Source: Candidatus Legionella polyplacis (GTDB lineage: Bacteria; Pseudomonadota; Gammaproteobacteria; Legionellales; Legionellaceae). Taken from it: 64,000 nucleotides of DNA. The notes under the pieces are model-generated. The model was not told the origin of the DNA and searched no databases. It saw nothing but the letters and a program-made list of their open reading frames with translations. The DNA lies in the NCBI RefSeq assembly GCF_037013735.1, contig NZ_CP135136.1, forward strand, positions 434,001-498,000, given 5' to 3'. Made by a program: the position numbers and the translations under genes. Each line of letters starts with the position of its first letter. The first letter of the stretch is position 1. Positions 18,129 through 29,444 of the stretch are shown piece by piece.

Positions 18129-20006
18129 TTAAATTTTATCATTTTCAAGAAAGCTACGTAATTTTTCTGATCTAGATGGATGTCTTAATTTTCGTAATGC
18201 TTTTGCTTCTATTTGTCTAATACGTTCTCTTGTAACTTCAAATTGTTTTCCAACTTCTTCTAAAGTATGATCTGTATTCATTTCTATTCCGAATCTCATT
18301 TTTAATACTTTAGATTCTCTAGGAGTTAAAGTGGATAATATGTTTATTGTTGCTTCTTTCAGTCCATCTATTGTGGCTTTATCTGATGGAGATTCGATAT
18401 TATTATCTACTATAAAGTCTCCTAAATGTGATTCTTCATCGTCTCCTATTGGAGTTTCCATGGAAATTGGTTCTTTTGCTATTTTTAATATTTTTCGTAT
18501 TTTTTCTTCATTTATGTCCATTTTTTTTGATAATTCTTCTGGTGTAGCTTCTTTTCCTGTTTCCTGTAGAATTTGTCTAGATATTCTATTTAATTTGTTT
18601 ATTGTTTCTATCATGTGTACAGGAATTCGTATAGTTCTAGCTTGATCAGCTATGGATCTGGTAATTGCTTGTCTAATCCACCATGTAGCATACGTAGAAA
18701 ATTTATAACCTCTTCTGTACTCAAATTTATCTACAGCCTTCATCAAACCTATGTTTCCTTCTTGAATTAAGTCCAGAAATTGTAAACCTCTGTTAGTATA
18801 TTTTTTGGCAATAGAAATTACTAAACGTAAATTTGCTTCTACCATTTCTTTTTTAGCTTTTTTTGCTTTAGTTTCTCCTGATGAAATTTTATTATTTATG
18901 TCTTTTATTTCGTTAATTGTAAGCCCGTGCAGTTTTTCAAGATTGATTAGATGATTTTGAAGAAATTTTATTTTGTCACTATATTTTGATATTAATTTTA
19001 GATTTAATTTTTTAGAATATGTGTTGATTAGCGTATTAATCCAAGTTAAATTTGTTTCTTTACCTAAAAAAGAATTTATAAATATTTTTTTAGGTATGCG
19101 TGCCTTATAAACACATAATTGCATAATATTTTTTTCATATTTTTTAATATGATTTTTAAGTTTTTTAAAATATTGTGTTAAACGGTCTACTTGTCTTGTT
19201 GTTAGTTTAAATTTCAAGAACCAATTTGACATTGTTTTTATTGAGGATAGAGATTTTTTGGATGTATTTCCATATTTTTTTAGTGTTTTTATTACGTTAT
19301 TAAATTTTTTTCTTAGTTTATCAAAATACATTTTAGCTTGTTTAGGATTTAGTTCTTCTTCTGAATTAATATTATTTTTTATATTATTGTTTTCTATTGT
19401 TTCTTCAAGATTTTGTATAAAAATAAGATCGTCTTGTGGTGTTTTATCTATTACTGTTTTTTGTATGTTATCGATGTTTGATTCTTTTATTGTTTTAGTA
19501 TCTAGAAAGCCATTGATGAGATCATTTAATTTTATTTCTTCAGATAGAACTTTATCATAATCTATTAATAGTAATTCTATTGTTTTAGGATAATTTGCTA
19601 GTGATTTTAAAATTTGATTTATTCCATCTTCAATTCGTTTTGCTATTTCGATTTCTCCTTGTCGTGTTAATAATTCTACACTTCCCATTTCTCTCATATA
19701 CATTCTAATTGGATCTGTTGTTCTTCCTGTTTCTGTATCTACTGATGCGATAGCAGCTGCTACTTCTTCTACATCTTCTGGTATTTCTTCTGTTGTTCCT
19801 AGTAAGGCAAGTTCATTTTCATTGGGGGATATTTCGAATACTTTGATATTCATTGATTCTAACATGTTTATAATTACGTCAAAGTGTTCTGGATCAATGA
19901 TATTTGGTAAAAAATCATTAATTTGAGAATAAGTAAGATAATTTTGTTCTTTTCCTAATTTAATTACTTTAGTAATTTGTGAATGTTGTTCTTGGTCATT
20001 TTTCAT
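18129..20006 (-). CDS. rpoD: RNA polymerase primary sigma factor (sigma-70)
   Basis: Housekeeping promoter-recognition factor. 625 residues, close to E. coli (613). Region 1.1 is followed by region 1.2, [17 protein letters not shown] non-conserved domain rich in Lys/Asn covers about residues 140-380. Region 2 has [19 protein letters not shown] and [15 protein letters not shown]. Region 4 has the helix-turn-helix [20 protein letters not shown]. It is the last gene of rpsU-dnaG-rpoD. Promoters found nearby match its expected TTGACA/TATAAT specificity. Confidence 0.97.
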   Translation of the reverse strand: MKNDQEQHSQITKVIKLGKEQNYLTYSQINDFLPNIIDPEHFDVIINMLESMNIKVFEISPNENELALLGTTEEIPEDVEEVAAAIASVDTETGRTTDPIRMYMREMGSVELLTRQGEIEIAKRIEDGINQILKSLANYPKTIELLLIDYDKVLSEEIKLNDLINGFLDTKTIKESNIDNIQKTVIDKTPQDDLIFIQNLEETIENNNIKNNINSEEELNPKQAKMYFDKLRKKFNNVIKTLKKYGNTSKKSLSSIKTMSNWFLKFKLTTRQVDRLTQYFKKLKNHIKKYEKNIMQLCVYKARIPKKIFINSFLGKETNLTWINTLINTYSKKLNLKLISKYSDKIKFLQNHLINLEKLHGLTINEIKDINNKISSGETKAKKAKKEMVEANLRLVISIAKKYTNRGLQFLDLIQEGNIGLMKAVDKFEYRRGYKFSTYATWWIRQAITRSIADQARTIRIPVHMIETINKLNRISRQILQETGKEATPEELSKKMDINEEKIRKILKIAKEPISMETPIGDDEESHLGDFIVDNNIESPSDKATIDGLKEATINILSTLTPRESKVLKMRFGIEMNTDHTLEEVGKQFEVTRERIRQIEAKALRKLRHPSRSEKLRSFLENDKI

Positions 20007-20099
20007 AGTTTGAAGTATTTAATAAAATATCGTTTAGAATAAAAAAAATAATTTGATTATAAACTAGGTATAATTAGTTTCCAATATTTATTTATATTA

Positions 20100-21833
20100 T
20101 TAATAATTTTTAATTTTTTTAGTTTTATGTTTTTTTTTTATCATATTTTGTAAAAGTGTTCTTTCTGTTTGAGTAAGTTCTTTATTTTTTGATTTTTTAA
20201 TTAATTTTTCTATTTTAGTTTCTAATTTTTTTTTTTTTAAAATTGTAATGTAATTTTTGATTTCTTGTAATAAGTTATTTTTTGATAATGTATAATCCCA
20301 AGATGCTAATTTAATAAAATATTTAAATAACGAGGTGTTTCTCCATTTTTCTAGTAATATTGCTGTATTAATTTTAGGATTTTCATGTATTTGTTTTACA
20401 ATATTTTTTATTATTATGTTACTATCAGTTAGTAAATTTAAATTCATATTATATTTGTAAATAATTTCTGGATATTGAATTAGTAAAGAGATGATATTTA
20501 ATACAGGATTCTTTGATTTGATAAAGTTGTTTTCTTTATTATATATATTTATTGTTTTATTATTATAATTATTAATTAAATGTTCTAATCTATTAATGTC
20601 AATTCCTATTTTTTTGGATATTTCTTTTAATAATAATTCTTTGTATATTTCATCTTGAATTTTTAGTATATATGGTTTGATTGTGTGTATAAATTTATGT
20701 TTTTCTATAATTGAGTTTGTGTTAAAATATTTATAAAAATTTTCTAAAAGATAAATATCTAATGATTTGGAGTTATTTATATAGTGAATAAATTTTTTTT
20801 TTCCTTCTTTTTGAATAATTTCGTCTGGATCTTGATTATTTGGTAATGAAGCAAAATAAATGTTTAATTCTTTGTTTATGTGTGATAGACAAATTTTCAT
20901 TGCGTTCCATGCTGCTTTTTTTCCTGGTAGATCTCCATCAAAGCAAAAGATTATTTTTTTTGTGTATTTTTTTAATATTTCTATGTGCTTATTTGTTATT
21001 GATGTTCCTAATACAGCAACTGTATTTCTAATTTTATTTTGAAATAGTGTGATAACATCAATATATCCTTCTACGATAATTATAGAATTAATTTTAGTTT
21101 GTGCTATTTGATATAATCCATAAAGTTCAAAACTTTTTTTAAAAAAGGTTGTTTCTGGTGAGTTGATATATTTTGGACTTTGTTTTTCTTCTAGAGCTCT
21201 TCCTCCGAAACCTATGATTTTTCCATAATGATTGTGTATAGGAAACATAATTCTGTTTTGGTATCGATCATAGATTTTTTTATTTTTTTTTATAATCATT
21301 CCAGTATCGATTAAATCTTGTTGATGAGTTTTAAATTTATCTATAAGAGTATGAAATCCTTTTGGTGCATATCCTAATTGATAAAATTTTATTGTTTCTA
21401 TTTTTATATTTCTATTTTTTAAATATTTTATTGCGTTTTTCCCTTTTTTTTCTAGTGTATTTTGGTAAAAAGAATTTATTTTTTCTAATAGATTATATGT
21501 ATTTGTGAAATAATAAAGTTTATTTTTATTTGGAATAATATTTATTTTTGTATTAATTTTTGAAGTTAATATTTTAACAGAGTCAGAAAAATTTTTGTTA
21601 AAATAATTCATAATAAAACTAATTGCATTTCCTCCTTTTCCACATCCAAAGCAATAAAAAAATTGTTTTTTTGTTTCAATTTTAAAGGATGGAGTTTTTT
21701 CTTTATGAAACGGACAATATGCAGTAAAATTATTTCCTATTTTTTTTAATTTTAGGTAATTATTAATTATTTGAACTATATCTATTTGTTTTAATACTAT
21801 ATTAGCTATATATTGTGAATCTGTTGGAAACAT
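20100..21833 (-). CDS. dnaG: DNA primase
   Basis: Makes RNA primers for replication. 577 residues, normal. The N-terminal CHC2 zinc finger has ligands C40, H43, C61 and C64; the RNA polymerase core follows, with a TOPRIM domain containing IIIVEGYIDVI and FCFDGD. The C-terminal helicase-binding domain is present but Lys/Asn rich and poorly conserved. It is in the middle of the conserved macromolecular synthesis operon, with 93 bases before rpoD and a 183-base gap after rpsU. Confidence 0.96.
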   Translation of the reverse strand: MFPTDSQYIANIVLKQIDIVQIINNYLKLKKIGNNFTAYCPFHKEKTPSFKIETKKQFFYCFGCGKGGNAISFIMNYFNKNFSDSVKILTSKINTKINIIPNKNKLYYFTNTYNLLEKINSFYQNTLEKKGKNAIKYLKNRNIKIETIKFYQLGYAPKGFHTLIDKFKTHQQDLIDTGMIIKKNKKIYDRYQNRIMFPIHNHYGKIIGFGGRALEEKQSPKYINSPETTFFKKSFELYGLYQIAQTKINSIIIVEGYIDVITLFQNKIRNTVAVLGTSITNKHIEILKKYTKKIIFCFDGDLPGKKAAWNAMKICLSHINKELNIYFASLPNNQDPDEIIQKEGKKKFIHYINNSKSLDIYLLENFYKYFNTNSIIEKHKFIHTIKPYILKIQDEIYKELLLKEISKKIGIDINRLEHLINNYNNKTINIYNKENNFIKSKNPVLNIISLLIQYPEIIYKYNMNLNLLTDSNIIIKNIVKQIHENPKINTAILLEKWRNTSLFKYFIKLASWDYTLSKNNLLQEIKNYITILKKKKLETKIEKLIKKSKNKELTQTERTLLQNMIKKKHKTKKIKNY

Positions 21834-22016
21834 TATTTTAAGATATTTTTTTATAAATTTTTTTTAAAAATCGAATTTTTGTATTTTTTACATAGAAATT
21901 TATTGGTTAATAAATAATAACTATATTAGTTTTTAATATTAAAAATTTTTTAAATTTATTAATTAATTATTCTAATAATATGATAGTTATGAAATTGTAA
22001 TGTTGATTAAATTATT

Positions 22017-22301
22017 TTAATATTTTAAATTGTTTAAATACTTTATTTTTTTATATTTTTTCGTTTTTTTATTATGTTTAGTATTTTTTTTAGATTTTTT
22101 TATAAAAAGTTCTTCTCTGGTTATTTTTTTAAAATGTCTTTTTATAGCAGCTGCTTGTTTTCTTTTTCGTTCTGTAGTTGGTTTTTCATAAAATTCTCTT
22201 TTACTTAATTCATTTAAAATTCCAGATTTCTCACATGATCGTTTAAAGCGTCTTAGTGCATATTCTAAATTTTCTCCATCTTTTATACGAATTGTTGGCA
22301 T
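22017..22301 (-). CDS. rpsU: 30S ribosomal protein S21 with basic C-terminal extension
   Basis: Small-subunit protein near the 3' end of 16S rRNA. Residues 1-70 match S21 closely ([39 protein letters not shown]). The protein is 94 residues, while S21 is usually 70-80, so about 20 extra residues of mostly Lys and Asn follow. A Shine-Dalgarno AGGAG stands ahead of the ATG, with a near-consensus promoter further upstream. First gene of the rpsU-dnaG-rpoD operon. Confidence 0.94.
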   Translation of the reverse strand: MPTIRIKDGENLEYALRRFKRSCEKSGILNELSKREFYEKPTTERKRKQAAAIKRHFKKITREELFIKKSKKNTKHNKKTKKYKKIKYLNNLKY

Positions 22302-22330
22302 TTATTCTCCTAAAAAAATATAGTTGACAT

Positions 22331-22359
22331 ATTCTAATTTTATAGGATGTATTTGTCAA
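22331..22359 (-). promoter_or_regulatory. near-consensus sigma-70 promoter of rpsU-dnaG-rpoD
   Basis: Reverse strand: TTGACA (22359-22354), a spacer of exactly 17 bases, then TAGAAT (22336-22331). That is six of six and five of six consensus matches. Transcription would begin near 22324, leaving a leader of about 22 bases that contains the AGGAG ribosome binding site. The best promoter in the window. Confidence 0.75.
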
Positions 22360-22420
22360 ATTTTATTTTTTATAATAAATTATAAAAATAATAATAATTA
22401 TTATGTATTATTTAGTATAA

Positions 22421-23467
22421 ATGCGAATATTAGGCATAGAATCATCTTGTGATGAAATGGGTATGGCAATTTATGATTCTGAATATGGATTACTTTCTCA
22501 TGTATTATATTCACAAATTAAATTACATAGAGTTTATGGAGGAATAGTTCCAGAATTAGCATCTCGTGATCATATAAAGCGTTTGATACCACTAATGAAT
22601 GAAGTTTTATTGAAAGCAAAGTTGAAAATAACTGATATTGATGCTGTAGCATATACTGCAGGTCCTGGTTTAGTTGGTTCTTTATTAGTAGGCACTTGTT
22701 TTGCAAAGAGTTTAGCTTATTCGTTAAATAAACCTTCTTTAGCAATTAATCATTTAGAAGCACATTTATTATCGATTAAACTTGATTATCCAAATCTTGA
22801 TTTTCCATTTTTAGGGTTATTAGTATCTGGTGGACATACTCAGTTGGTTAAAGTATGTTCATTGGGTACTTATTGTTTATTAGGAGATACATTAGATGAT
22901 GCTGTTGGAGAAGTTTTTGATAAAATAGCTAGAATGATGGGTATTATGTATCCTGGTGGTTCTATTTTAGCTGAAATTGCAGATTCTTTTAATGAAGATA
23001 GAGATATTATTAGTGATAATAATTTATTATTTAAAAAATTTCCTAGACCAATGATTTATAAGTCTGGTTTAGATTTTAGTTTTAGTGGGTTAAAAACCTA
23101 TGCAGTTGAAGTTTGGAATAAAAGTGATAAAGATGAAAGGGCAAAAAAAAATATAGCTAAATTATTTCAAGATGCTGTTATAGATACGATTGTTATCAAA
23201 TGTAAAAGAGCTATAAAAAAAACTTTAAATAGTAAATTAGTTGTTGTAGGTGGTGTAAGTGCAAATAAAGCATTAAGAAAAGCATTGACAAAGTTGATGA
23301 AAAAATTGGATGGTGATGTATTTTTTCCTAGTTTAGAGTATTGTACAGATAATGGTGCTATGGTTGCTTATGTAGGATGTCAATATTTTTTAAAGGGAAT
23401 TCAAGATCCTGATCTTTCTATATCAGTTAAGCCTAGATGGTCCATTTTGAATGATCGTTGTATATGA
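22421..23467 (+). CDS. tsaD: tRNA N6-adenosine threonylcarbamoyltransferase TsaD
   Basis: Transfers threonylcarbamoyl to A37 of ANN-decoding tRNAs (t6A), with TsaB and TsaE. 348 residues, ASKHA fold. The start MRILGIESSCDEMGMA is typical. Metal ligands H111 and H115 are in NHLEAH; nucleotide-binding segments LVSGGHTQL and VVVGGVSANKALR are intact, as is the late Asp region YCTDNGAMVAY. It diverges from rpsU, the classical tsaD/rpsU arrangement. Confidence 0.96.
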   Translation: MRILGIESSCDEMGMAIYDSEYGLLSHVLYSQIKLHRVYGGIVPELASRDHIKRLIPLMNEVLLKAKLKITDIDAVAYTAGPGLVGSLLVGTCFAKSLAYSLNKPSLAINHLEAHLLSIKLDYPNLDFPFLGLLVSGGHTQLVKVCSLGTYCLLGDTLDDAVGEVFDKIARMMGIMYPGGSILAEIADSFNEDRDIISDNNLLFKKFPRPMIYKSGLDFSFSGLKTYAVEVWNKSDKDERAKKNIAKLFQDAVIDTIVIKCKRAIKKTLNSKLVVVGGVSANKALRKALTKLMKKLDGDVFFPSLEYCTDNGAMVAYVGCQYFLKGIQDPDLSISVKPRWSILNDRCI

Positions 23468-23504
23468 CATATAGTGTTATATGTTAATTTTGTAAAAATA
23501 TATT

Positions 23505-23590
23505 TACCGAGAACGGGATTTGAACCCGTAAAGTTATTAATAACTACTAGATTTTGAGTCTAGCGCGTTTTCCAGTTTCGCCATCTCGGT
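23505..23590 (-). tRNA. tRNA-Leu (anticodon CAA)
   Basis: An 86-nt class II tRNA on the reverse strand. Acceptor ACCGAGA pairs with TCTCGGT, discriminator A. The anticodon stem CTAGA/TCTAG encloses loop CTCAAAA, so the anticodon is CAA, reading TTG. The variable arm is of normal length. No CCA is encoded. It lies between convergent tsaD and purB. Confidence 0.93.
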
Positions 23591-23645
23591 TTTCATTTTT
23601 TATTTTTAATATTTTATAATTTTGTTTTTATTGATATATATTATT

Positions 23646-25037
23646 TTATATATTTTTATTAAAATTTTTATAAAAATTACCTGATAATAATTTAGATAAT
23701 CCAATATATTTTTCTGGGTTTAGTTTATTTAATTTGTTTTTTATTTTGATTGGTAGATTTAAATCTTTTATGATTTTTTTTATGTTGTTTTTATTGGTTT
23801 TTTTTCCTCTTGTTATTTTCTTTATTTTTTCGTAAGCGTTTGGTATTTTGTATTTTCGCATGATAGTTTGTATTGCTTCAGACATTATTCCCCAATTATT
23901 GTTTAAATCTTTTTTTATTGTTCCATGATTAATTATGATTTTTTTATTTCCTTTGATAATTGATTTGTAAGCAATTATTGTATGAGAAAAAGGAACTCCT
24001 ATGTTTCGTAATATAGTAGATCCTGATAAATCACGTTGTAATCTTGATTTTGTTAGTTTATTTGCAAAATATGCAAATAATGTATTAGATAAACTTAGAT
24101 TTCCTTCTGCATTTTCAAATTCTATTGGATTATTTTTATGTGGCATTGTAGAAGAACCTGTTTCTTTTGAAAAAAATTTTAAGGAAAAATAGTTTATTGA
24201 TATGTAGTACCATATATCTTTTGTATAATCAAGTAGTATATTGTTAATGCGTACCATTACATGGCATAATTCTGCTATATTATCATGCGGTTCTATTTGT
24301 GTTGTATAATTGTTGAATGAAATTTTAAATGAATTAATAAATTTTTTGCAATGTTTTATCCAATTTATTTTTGGGAATGCAATAATATGTGCATTATAAT
24401 TTCCTACGGCTCCATTAAATTTTGCTGATAAATTTATTTTAGATAATTGACTTTTTTGATGTTTTAGTCTAGATAAGAACACTACCATTTCTTTTCCTAT
24501 TGTTGTTGGTGATGCTGGTTGTCCATGTGTTCTAGATAGCATTGGTATATTATTATGTTTTTTCCCTAAAGTTAGGATGCTATTAATGGTTTTAGATAAT
24601 ATAGGTTCTATAACATATTGAATAGCATTTTTTATCATAATTGTATAAGAAAGATTATTTATATCTTCTGATGTGCATGCAAAATGAATATAAGGTATAT
24701 ATTGTTGTAGTATTTTAGATTTTTTAAATTTGTCTTTTAAATAATATTCTATTGCTTTTAAATCATGATTTGTTTTTTTTTCATAGTTTTTTATTTTTTT
24801 TGCTTCAGATTCATTAAAGTTGTTTAATATTTTTTTTAAATATTTGTTTTCTTTATGATTTAATTTATATAAATTTTTAATTTTTTTGTTATTTATCAAG
24901 GATTTTAACCAATAAATTTCTATTTTTAATCTATGATATATTAAAGAAAATTCACTAAAATAAGCTTTTAATATTTTTGTCTTTTTTGAATATCTACCGT
25001 CTATTGGAGATATAGAATGTAAATTGAATGATTTCAT
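23646..25037 (-). CDS. purB: adenylosuccinate lyase
   Basis: Catalyses two fumarate-releasing steps of purine synthesis (SAICAR cleavage and AMP formation). 463 residues, like E. coli PurB. The general acid His171 is in THGQPASPTT. The fumarase/aspartase superfamily signature GSSTMPHKNNP spans residues 294-304. It is very rich in Lys and Asn compared with + strand genes, reflecting the strand bias of the genome. Divergent from murG. Confidence 0.96.
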   Translation of the reverse strand: MKSFNLHSISPIDGRYSKKTKILKAYFSEFSLIYHRLKIEIYWLKSLINNKKIKNLYKLNHKENKYLKKILNNFNESEAKKIKNYEKKTNHDLKAIEYYLKDKFKKSKILQQYIPYIHFACTSEDINNLSYTIMIKNAIQYVIEPILSKTINSILTLGKKHNNIPMLSRTHGQPASPTTIGKEMVVFLSRLKHQKSQLSKINLSAKFNGAVGNYNAHIIAFPKINWIKHCKKFINSFKISFNNYTTQIEPHDNIAELCHVMVRINNILLDYTKDIWYYISINYFSLKFFSKETGSSTMPHKNNPIEFENAEGNLSLSNTLFAYFANKLTKSRLQRDLSGSTILRNIGVPFSHTIIAYKSIIKGNKKIIINHGTIKKDLNNNWGIMSEAIQTIMRKYKIPNAYEKIKKITRGKKTNKNNIKKIIKDLNLPIKIKNKLNKLNPEKYIGLSKLLSGNFYKNFNKNI

Positions 25038-25386
25038 TATGTATTCTAATTTTTTATTCTAAGTTAGAATGATTTGTAATTATAAAATATTTTTTAATAA
25101 AAATTAAATACATTATTATTGGTTAATAATTTTTATTAATGTTTGTAATCTATATTTTTTATAATTTTTTGTTTATTATAAAATGGTAATGTGTAATTTT
25201 ATATAAAATAATAGTTTTGTTAGTTGACTTTAAGCAATAGGTTATAAGTAATAACAAATAATTTTTATATTTTATATCATGATAAAATATTTGGTTATTA
25301 AATTTAGTAATTTTAAATTATATAAAATAAAATTTTAAAATTTTTATAGTATGTTCATTATAAAATAACGATATTTTATACTTTTT
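25038..25386. other. 349-base divergent spacer purB/murG
   Basis: No open frame or relic recognised. It must hold promoters for purB and murG. A TTGACT hexamer is at 25224-25229 on the + strand, with only poor -10 candidates downstream. Confidence 0.45.
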
Positions 25387-26463
25387 ATGTTTTGTATTGT
25401 TTTTACAGGAGGGGGTAGTGCTGGTCATATTATTCCAAATATAGCAATTATGGAATCATTAAAATATGATAGTAATTGGAAAATATATTATTTTGGTTTA
25501 AATAAAACATTGGATAAGTATCTTATATCATCTTTGCCATTTGTTTCATATCATTGTGTAGTAAGTGGAAAATTGAGACGCTATTTTAGTTGGAAAAATT
25601 TTATAGATGTAATAAAAGTTTTATTTGGAATAATTCAAACATTTTTTAAATTTAAAAAAATGAAAGTTGATGTTGTTTTTTCAAAAGGTGGTTTTGTTTC
25701 TTTTCCTGTAATTATTGCAGCATGGTTAAATAGTATTCCTGTAATTTTACATGAGTCTGATATAACTTTAGGATTATCTAACCGATTAAGTTTGCCTTTT
25801 GTAACATCTGTGTGCTTATCAATGGATTTAAAAAAAAAATATTTATTTTTAAAAAACAAAAAAGTATTTGTTACAGGTGTTCCTATTAGATCTTCTATAT
25901 TTCGTGGGTTGAAATCTAAAGGTTTATCTTTATGTGGTTTTCATGATAGTATTCCTTGTATATTAATAGTTGGAGGAAGTCAAGGTTCTTTGATTTTAAA
26001 TTCTATTATAAGAAAGTCATTACATTTATTTTGCATAAATTATCAAATAATTCATTTATGTGGATCTAATAATTTAGATTTATCTTTTTTTTATAGAAAA
26101 AATTATTTTCAAATTGAGTTTGCTGATGAAATTTTTTCGGATTTATTAGCGGCAAGTGATATTGTGATATCTAGGGCTGGTGCTAATATTATTTATGAAA
26201 TTCTCTCTTTAGGAAAACCAAATATTTTAATACCATTGTCTAAAAATGTTAGTCGTGGAGAACAAATTGACAATGCTTTTTATTTTAAAAAAAAAGGGGT
26301 TAGTATAGTTTTAAATGAAAATACTGTAACTGCAGAAAGTCTTTTATTATGGGTTAATAAGTTATATGCAAAACGAAAAGATATTAAAAGGAGGATAAAA
26401 TCTTTATTTGTTAATTCTTCTGTTGAAAATATAGTAAATATTATTAAGAATGAGATAAAATAG
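25387..26463 (+). CDS. murG: UDP-GlcNAc:lipid I GlcNAc transferase MurG
   Basis: Membrane-associated GT-B glycosyltransferase making lipid II for peptidoglycan. 358 residues. Glycine-rich loop 1 reads GGGSAGH (residues 8-14); the second loop is GGSQGSLILN; VVFSKGGFVSFPVIIAAW and the donor-site segment ISRAGANIIYEILSLGKP are conserved. The usual cell-wall cluster (ftsW, murC, ddl) is not around it; it stands alone, 350 bases before mreB. Confidence 0.94.
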   Translation: MFCIVFTGGGSAGHIIPNIAIMESLKYDSNWKIYYFGLNKTLDKYLISSLPFVSYHCVVSGKLRRYFSWKNFIDVIKVLFGIIQTFFKFKKMKVDVVFSKGGFVSFPVIIAAWLNSIPVILHESDITLGLSNRLSLPFVTSVCLSMDLKKKYLFLKNKKVFVTGVPIRSSIFRGLKSKGLSLCGFHDSIPCILIVGGSQGSLILNSIIRKSLHLFCINYQIIHLCGSNNLDLSFFYRKNYFQIEFADEIFSDLLAASDIVISRAGANIIYEILSLGKPNILIPLSKNVSRGEQIDNAFYFKKKGVSIVLNENTVTAESLLLWVNKLYAKRKDIKRRIKSLFVNSSVENIVNIIKNEIK

Positions 26464-27855
<1,392 letters not shown>

Positions 27856-27862
27856 TTAAAAT

Positions 27863-28723
27863 ATGGGTCATGGTAAAAAAAATCTAAGATGTTTTTTATT
27901 TTTTTTGTTTTTTTCTTTTGTTTTAATGATATGTGATTTTTATTATAGTTTTTTAGGTATGTTGAGAAATGATGTATTAATGTTGTTTTACCCGGTTAAA
28001 TATATTATTGATGGTTTTGTCAAGTATTTTCAATTAGTATATTTTTCCTTTGTTAGTAAATTTTATTTTGTAAAGGAAATTAAAAAATTAAATTATGAAA
28101 TTTTTTTTCTCAAAATAAGGTTACATCGATTAAATTTCATTGAAAGAGAAAATTTAGAATTACGTAGATTGTTATTTGCATCTATTAGAAAATCAATAAA
28201 GACAATGGTTGCAGATGTTATGTTCACTAGTATTAATAGTTCAAAGCAAATAATGGTTTTGAACAAAGGATCAAATGATGGTGTTTATATTGGACAGACT
28301 GTTTTAGATTCAAAAGGTTTTGTTGGAAAAATAATTGATGTAGGAAAAAATACAAGTACTGTGCTTTTGATTATTGATTCTAAAAGTGCGTTTTTAGTTA
28401 TGGATATTAGAAATGGTAATTACTTTATTTTAAAAGGCAATAATTCTAATAATTTATCATTGATAAATGCATATGGTAAATCTTCTGTTTATAAGGGTGA
28501 TGTTTTAGTTACATCTGGATTGGGATGTGTGTATCCAGAAGGCTATCCAATTGGATATATTACAAATGTAAAAAATATTACTGGACATTTTTTTTTAGAG
28601 GTAACAGTAAAACCATTTTCTTTATTAAATAAAGATCATTTAGTATTGTTATTATTATCTCATAAACAGGAAGTAAAATGTATTAATCAAATTACTAGAA
28701 GTATGAATGTTACATATTATTAG
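27863..28723 (+). CDS. mreC: rod shape-determining protein MreC
   Basis: Periplasmic scaffold linking MreB to wall synthases. 286 residues: an N-terminal membrane helix (about residues 8-30), a coiled-coil stretch around 70-100 (FLKIRLHRLNFIERENLELRR, quoted in part), then beta domains with VLNKGSNDGVYIGQTVLDSKGFVG, quoted in part, and VTSGLGCVYPEGYPIG, both typical of MreC. It starts seven bases after mreB and overlaps mreD by 17 bases. Confidence 0.94.
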   Translation: MGHGKKNLRCFLFFLFFSFVLMICDFYYSFLGMLRNDVLMLFYPVKYIIDGFVKYFQLVYFSFVSKFYFVKEIKKLNYEIFFLKIRLHRLNFIERENLELRRLLFASIRKSIKTMVADVMFTSINSSKQIMVLNKGSNDGVYIGQTVLDSKGFVGKIIDVGKNTSTVLLIIDSKSAFLVMDIRNGNYFILKGNNSNNLSLINAYGKSSVYKGDVLVTSGLGCVYPEGYPIGYITNVKNITGHFFLEVTVKPFSLLNKDHLVLLLLSHKQEVKCINQITRSMNVTYY

Positions 28724-29195
28724 ATATGTATTTGACATAAAATGTTTTCGTATATATTTTGTTATATTTATGACATTTGTTTTAAATGTTTATTTTTTTT
28801 CGAATTTTTTTATAGAAATTAAACCTTTTTTATTTTTGATATTAATTTTATATTTTCAATTTTATTTTTCTTATATTGTTAATCCTTTTTTTATATTTTG
28901 TATTGGCATAATATTAGATGTGTTATCTTGTGCAATATTGGGACAAAATAGTTTTTCTTTAAATTTAACTATATTTTTTTTAAGAGATAAAATTAAGTTT
29001 TTTAGTTTTTTTTCTTTTATGCAAAAGTTATTTATAATAGGATGTTCATGTTGTTTGTATCAGATTAGTATGTGTTTTACAAATATTTTATTTGGCCATT
29101 ATTATATGAATTTAATAGTTATAATCACAAATATACTGTTGAGTATTATTTTATGGCCTTTTATATGTTATTTAATGAATAAGATTTTATTATAA
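28707..29195 (+). CDS. mreD: rod shape-determining protein MreD
   Basis: A 162-residue integral membrane protein, Phe/Ile/Leu rich, with about five predicted helices, the length and topology of MreD. The sequence is divergent; identification rests on position directly after mreC with a coding overlap, topology, and a family-like GIILDVLSCAILGQNSF segment resembling the GLLLDLLSGSPLGLNAL loop of MreD. Third gene of the elongasome operon. Confidence 0.88.
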   Translation: MLHIIRYVFDIKCFRIYFVIFMTFVLNVYFFSNFFIEIKPFLFLILILYFQFYFSYIVNPFFIFCIGIILDVLSCAILGQNSFSLNLTIFFLRDKIKFFSFFSFMQKLFIIGCSCCLYQISMCFTNILFGHYYMNLIVIITNILLSIILWPFICYLMNKILL

Positions 29196-29444
29196 TTTGT
29201 TATTAGCATTATTTTTTTTCGATGAAATTAAATTATTAATGATAAATAAAATTAATTATAATAATGTAATTATATATTATGTAATATCACTTAATAAGAG
29301 TTTATTTTTAATAATAGATATTTTATACTTTGTAGATAAGGTTTTTAGATATTCTATGTTTAGTTTTTTTGAGTGGGATATATTTATATATTTAAATGTA
29401 TTAGGAAGTTATTGGATTTAATATGAAATATGGGGGGGGTAATT

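Noticed and set aside
29197-29421. A 74-codon open frame between mreD and icd
   Set aside because: It begins at a TTG with no ribosome binding site, has low-complexity hydrophobic text and no family resemblance. AT-rich spacers produce such frames by chance.
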